Below, in pieces: positions 15,197 through 17,832 of a stretch of DNA of 17,832 bases (positions are counted from its first letter, which is position 1; each line of letters opens with the position of its first letter). Location: the NCBI GenBank assembly GCA_017547395.1, contig JAFYPS010000098.1, positions 1 to 17,832 on the forward strand. The letters are read 5' to 3'. This stretch comes from Clostridia bacterium (GTDB lineage: Bacteria; Bacillota_A; Clostridia; Oscillospirales; CAG-272). The notes beneath the pieces were generated by a model. It was not told the DNA's origin, did no database searches, and saw only the letters and a program-made list of their open reading frames with translations. A program made the position numbers and the translations under genes.

Positions 15197-15218
15197 AAGA
15201 GCCCGAAGGCTCTTTTTT
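15197..15218 (-). terminator. terminator after the ClC gene
   Basis: On the minus strand the RNA folds as AAGAGCC-TTCG-GGCTCTT, the very stable C(UUCG)G tetraloop, followed by a U-rich tract (CTTTGTTTTT). It overlaps the ClC stop codon. On the plus strand a T6 run also follows the stem. Confidence 0.75.
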
Positions 15219-16806
15219 ATATTGCATTTACTCTTTCTTCGGAGTATTCCTGACTACCTACGATAGCAGAAATCTCATCGCGCGTTGCACCGTGGTTGTA
15301 TGTGGGATAACGCAAATGGAGGATGTCGCCGGCATAAAGAGTGGCTTCGTACAGTTCGTCAGCCATAACGTTATGGTCGTTGGCGCGTTCTACGGAAAGG
15401 ACGATGAGGTCACTCGGCCAGAGAACGTCGCGCACCTGCTTGCCTACTGCAAAAGAGTTTTCGCGTACCGTCACGAACGTGTCGTACACGTGAGGTTTCT
15501 TTTCGCCGTGCAAATGGTGCAGTCTGCTTTCAAGAACCTTTTCCGTAATGGATTTTACGGCGATAATCTCGGTAATGAGGTATGAGATTGCTACGGTGAT
15601 TATAAGAGGAAGTATGTTTTCGGAAAGAGAAAGGCTCTCAATGGCAAACAGCATAGCGGTTATTGGCATTTTCATCATACCGGAAACCGCCGCGGTAATT
15701 CCAAGCATTACGATAACGGGATAGTATTCCGCGCTGAGTCCAAGAGCGGTAAGTACGTTACCGCAGATAGCGGCGACAAGTGCGCCGAGAGCGAGAATGG
15801 GGAGAAAAAGACCGCCCGTGATTCCGCTTGTAGTTGCAAGAATCATAACTGAGGCGCGGATTGCAAGACAGATAAGGAGAAAATATACAGGTGTGGAAAT
15901 TTCAAGAAGCTCTTCGGTGAGGGCGTGGCCTGTTGAAATGAATTTGTCTGACAGAAGACCAAATGCAAGCGTCAGTAAAAATACGGTGAGTATTTTTACG
16001 TATGGCGGGAGTTTTGTAAGTCTTTTGCTCCAGAGCCTGTTAAGTATTTTGTAATACTTTAGAAACGCGACGGACGTAAATCCGGAAACTATTGCAACCG
16101 CTACGGGAATCCAGAAGTCTTTTGGAGAAAGTGCCGCAATGGCGTGCGCTTCGAAGAGGGAGGGTGAAACGCCGAAAACGGGAGACAACAGTTCGGAAAC
16201 GGTTTTTGCCGATACTACTGCCGCAGTGGTTGAAAGCAGCACAAGAGGCGATACGCGCTGATGCGCTTCTTCAAGCGCGAACATAATTCCCGAAATCGGA
16301 GCGCCCGTTGCAACGGTAAAACCGGCAGAAGCGCCGCCCGTCATAATATATCTGTTGAGCGCCGCATGCTTTTTGCAAAAGCCGAGCGAAACACCTTTGC
16401 CGAGTGCGGTTCCTATCTGCACGCTCGGTCCCTCGGTACCAAGCGGAACGCCGATGAGAAAGGTGGCAAGCGATGCAAAAAAGACGGACACTGCATTTTC
16501 CAGCCAGTGAAAAGATATCACGCCGCGAAGTATACCTACGGAGGTTGGGATGCCGCCGCCGCGTGCGTTTGGAACAAATCGGTAAAGCAGCGTGAAAAGA
16601 AGTGCAACGATTGCAATTGCCGCTATTGCGGCAATTGCCCACACGGGGTTTTCTTTAATAAAACCGTATATTGCCGAAGAAGTGTGTACGGCATGTCCCG
16701 CGCAGTATTTGAAAAGAACTATCGCAATTCCTACGAGCGCCCCCGCAAATGCACTTGACAGTACCGTTGACAATACGTATTTAAAAATATTCTTTTTATG
16801 TTTCAT
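15217..16806 (-). CDS. ClC-family chloride channel/antiporter with TrkA-C domain
   Basis: A 529-residue membrane protein. The ATG at 16806 (MKHKKN) has GAGGA upstream; a 21-residue upstream extension lacks a ribosome site and includes the promoter region. The ClC filter motifs are present: RGGGIP (82-87, usually GSGIP), GTEGPSVQIG (123-132, with gating Glu125) and GGLFLPILALGA. The sequence FALEEAHQR (176-184) retains Glu at the inner proton-path position, as in Cl-/H+ antiporters rather than channels. About residues 440-529 form a TrkA-C/RCK-type regulatory domain (SDLIVLSVERANDH, GDILHLRYP). ClC proteins with such tails move chloride with protons and help acid or osmotic homeostasis. The Gly for Ser in the first filter motif is the one odd residue. 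Confidence 0.93.
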   Translation of the reverse strand: MKHKKNIFKYVLSTVLSSAFAGALVGIAIVLFKYCAGHAVHTSSAIYGFIKENPVWAIAAIAAIAIVALLFTLLYRFVPNARGGGIPTSVGILRGVISFHWLENAVSVFFASLATFLIGVPLGTEGPSVQIGTALGKGVSLGFCKKHAALNRYIMTGGASAGFTVATGAPISGIMFALEEAHQRVSPLVLLSTTAAVVSAKTVSELLSPVFGVSPSLFEAHAIAALSPKDFWIPVAVAIVSGFTSVAFLKYYKILNRLWSKRLTKLPPYVKILTVFLLTLAFGLLSDKFISTGHALTEELLEISTPVYFLLICLAIRASVMILATTSGITGGLFLPILALGALVAAICGNVLTALGLSAEYYPVIVMLGITAAVSGMMKMPITAMLFAIESLSLSENILPLIITVAISYLITEIIAVKSITEKVLESRLHHLHGEKKPHVYDTFVTVRENSFAVGKQVRDVLWPSDLIVLSVERANDHNVMADELYEATLYAGDILHLRYPTYNHGATRDEISAIVGSQEYSEERVNAI

Positions 16807-16840
16807 TTTTTCCTCGCTAAAATATGTCTTGAACTTACAC

Positions 16841-16868
16841 ATTATAGCATAAAAAATCGAAATGTCCA
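16841..16868 (-). promoter_or_regulatory. promoter of the ClC gene
   Basis: On the minus strand: TGGACA (16863-16868), 16-base spacer, TG-C-TATAAT (-10 at 16841-16846, with an extended -10 TG), about 34 bases before the ATG. Confidence 0.75.
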
Positions 16869-16921
16869 TAGAAATGAATAATATTTTACACCGCGACGTC
16901 TGAAAAATACGGCTTATACAA

Positions 16922-16950
16922 TTGACATTTTAAAATAGCGGTAATATAAT
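16922..16950 (+). promoter_or_regulatory. consensus sigma-A promoter of the GH43 gene
   Basis: TTGACA (16922-16927), 17-base spacer, TATAAT (16945-16950): a perfect match. AAGGAG follows before the ATG at 16981. A short A/T palindrome (ATTTTAAAAT, 16927-16936) sits in the spacer and could be chance. Confidence 0.88.
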
Positions 16951-16980
16951 TCAAATAAAAATACATAAAGGAGATAAAAA

Positions 16981-17832
16981 ATGAAACTTCTGATAAACAG
17001 TCCCGAAGCGCCCGGTCAGGCTGACCCTTTTATTTTTGAGGACGGTGGGAGATTTTATATATTCGCTACGAATTATAATGGAGTAAAAGCGTATTCTGCA
17101 GACCGTATTGACGGGGAGTGGAAATATGAGGGTATAGTTTGCGTAGTCGACGGCTGTAAAGACTATTGGGCACCTTGTGTTGCAAAGATAGACGGAAAGT
17201 ATTATATGTACTTTTCCTGTTCCAGAGAAGGCAGGTTTCAGTTCCTTCACGTAGCGGAGAGCGACACTCCTCTCGGCCCGTATGTAAATGCCAAGTGCCT
17301 TTACGAGCGTTTTACCATTGATGCGCACGTTGTTGAGACCGAGGCGGGTCTTTTCCTCTGGTATGCAGAGAATAATACCAACTGTGACCGCATAGGTACG
17401 CGTGTATTTGTTGACAGACTTCTCGATCCAAGGACTCCTGCAAATATCTGCAAGGAGGTTATCACTCCTTCGTTTGACGAGGAGATATTCCAGCGTAACC
17501 GTTACGGCGACGGAAGAGACTGGCACACACTTGAGGGACCTTTCTGGTTTAAGGAAGGCGAGTGGCAGTACGTAATGTACAGCGGTGCATGCTATCAGAA
17601 CGATACTTATCATATAGGATATGCAGCGGCAAAATCCGACGAAAGCGATCTTACAAAGGTTGACTTTGTAAAGCATACCGATAATGGCAAATGGGTGCCC
17701 ACAATGATTAAGAATTCCGTTGAAGAGGGCGTAGGCCATCACAGCGTAATCAAGCTTGACGGTGAATATTATGCAATCTATCACGCAAGGGATATTGACG
17801 TCCCCGAGGGTACAAAAGTGTACAGAACTGCG
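16981..17832 (+). CDS. GH43-family glycosidase, 5' part (runs off the window)
   Basis: An open frame of 284 codons continues past the window end. The start ATG has AAGGAGAT seven bases upstream. The sequence follows the five-bladed beta-propeller of GH43 enzymes with the three catalytic carboxylates in place: Asp15 in QADPFIF (general base), Asp114 in TIDAHVVE (pKa modulator) and Glu185 in HTLEGPFWF (general acid). DYWAPCV (61-67) is a typical GH43 blade motif. GH43 members cleave arabinose or xylose from plant oligosaccharides. There is no signal peptide, so it acts in the cytosol on imported oligosaccharides. The rest of the gene and any accessory domain lie outside. It has its own consensus promoter, divergent from the ClC gene. 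Confidence 0.9.
   Translation, partial: MKLLINSPEAPGQADPFIFEDGGRFYIFATNYNGVKAYSADRIDGEWKYEGIVCVVDGCKDYWAPCVAKIDGKYYMYFSCSREGRFQFLHVAESDTPLGPYVNAKCLYERFTIDAHVVETEAGLFLWYAENNTNCDRIGTRVFVDRLLDPRTPANICKEVITPSFDEEIFQRNRYGDGRDWHTLEGPFWFKEGEWQYVMYSGACYQNDTYHIGYAAAKSDESDLTKVDFVKHTDNGKWVPTMIKNSVEEGVGHHSVIKLDGEYYAIYHARDIDVPEGTKVYRTA

Noticed and set aside
16590..16650. Repeated GCAAT/GCCGC-like stretch within the ClC gene
   Set aside because: It encodes a run of Ala and Ile in a membrane helix (AIAAIAAIAIVA) and is explained by coding.
16951..17784. Minus-strand open frame of 277 codons
   Set aside because: It lies opposite the GH43 frame, which has three catalytic residues in place, a ribosome site and a consensus promoter.

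Overview
The window looks like chromosome of an uncultured Clostridia-type Firmicute, probably from an anaerobic, gut-like habitat. Supporting signs are strong AGGAGG-type ribosome binding sites, near-consensus TTGACA-17-TATAAT promoters, A/T-flanked hairpin terminators, a lipobox lipoprotein, a CsaB-type cell-wall pyruvyl transferase, a GtrA protein and a cytosolic glycosidase inventory. Base composition by eye is in the mid-40s % GC. No tRNA, rRNA, CRISPR array, transposase or integrase was seen.

Left part (3-6884, all + strand): an accessory region of two tightly packed gene blocks. Block A (3-2536) holds the end of an unidentified gene, two small helical proteins (69 and 90 aa, the second WXG100-like), a 264-aa protein with a helical N-terminus fused to a NucA/NucB-type DNase domain, and a transglutaminase-fold protein. 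Two small helical partners followed by a helical-domain toxin is the layout of type VII secretion (LXG-type) effector cassettes. A hairpin terminator closes the block. Block B (2624-6884) holds a 44-aa protein, a ClpP-family serine protease with an intact triad, a 176-aa protein that reads like an AAA+ domain without its P-loop, a VirD4/TraG-type ATPase without membrane anchor, a five-TM protein with an HEXXH motif, and a 116-aa unknown. Together these suggest an ATPase- and protease-rich secretion or effector-processing system. Which parts work together is inference.

Middle (6881-9991): a lipoprotein with YD-like repeats under its own consensus promoter, then a highly codon-biased 661-aa protein resembling six-hairpin (alpha/alpha barrel) carbohydrate-active enzymes, also with its own promoter. 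A shared hairpin separates it from the converging gene.

Right part (9992-17832): housekeeping and envelope functions. A GT4 glycosyltransferase fused to a CsaB-like pyruvyl transferase (-) is divergent from a MATE exporter plus GtrA pair (+). Next come a PRK06851-like P-loop protein (-) and a ClC-type chloride transporter with a TrkA-C domain (-). Last is a 5' fragment of a GH43 glycosidase (+) that runs off the window. Convergent pairs share bidirectional terminators. The two glycosidase-like genes suggest intracellular breakdown of plant or host oligosaccharides.
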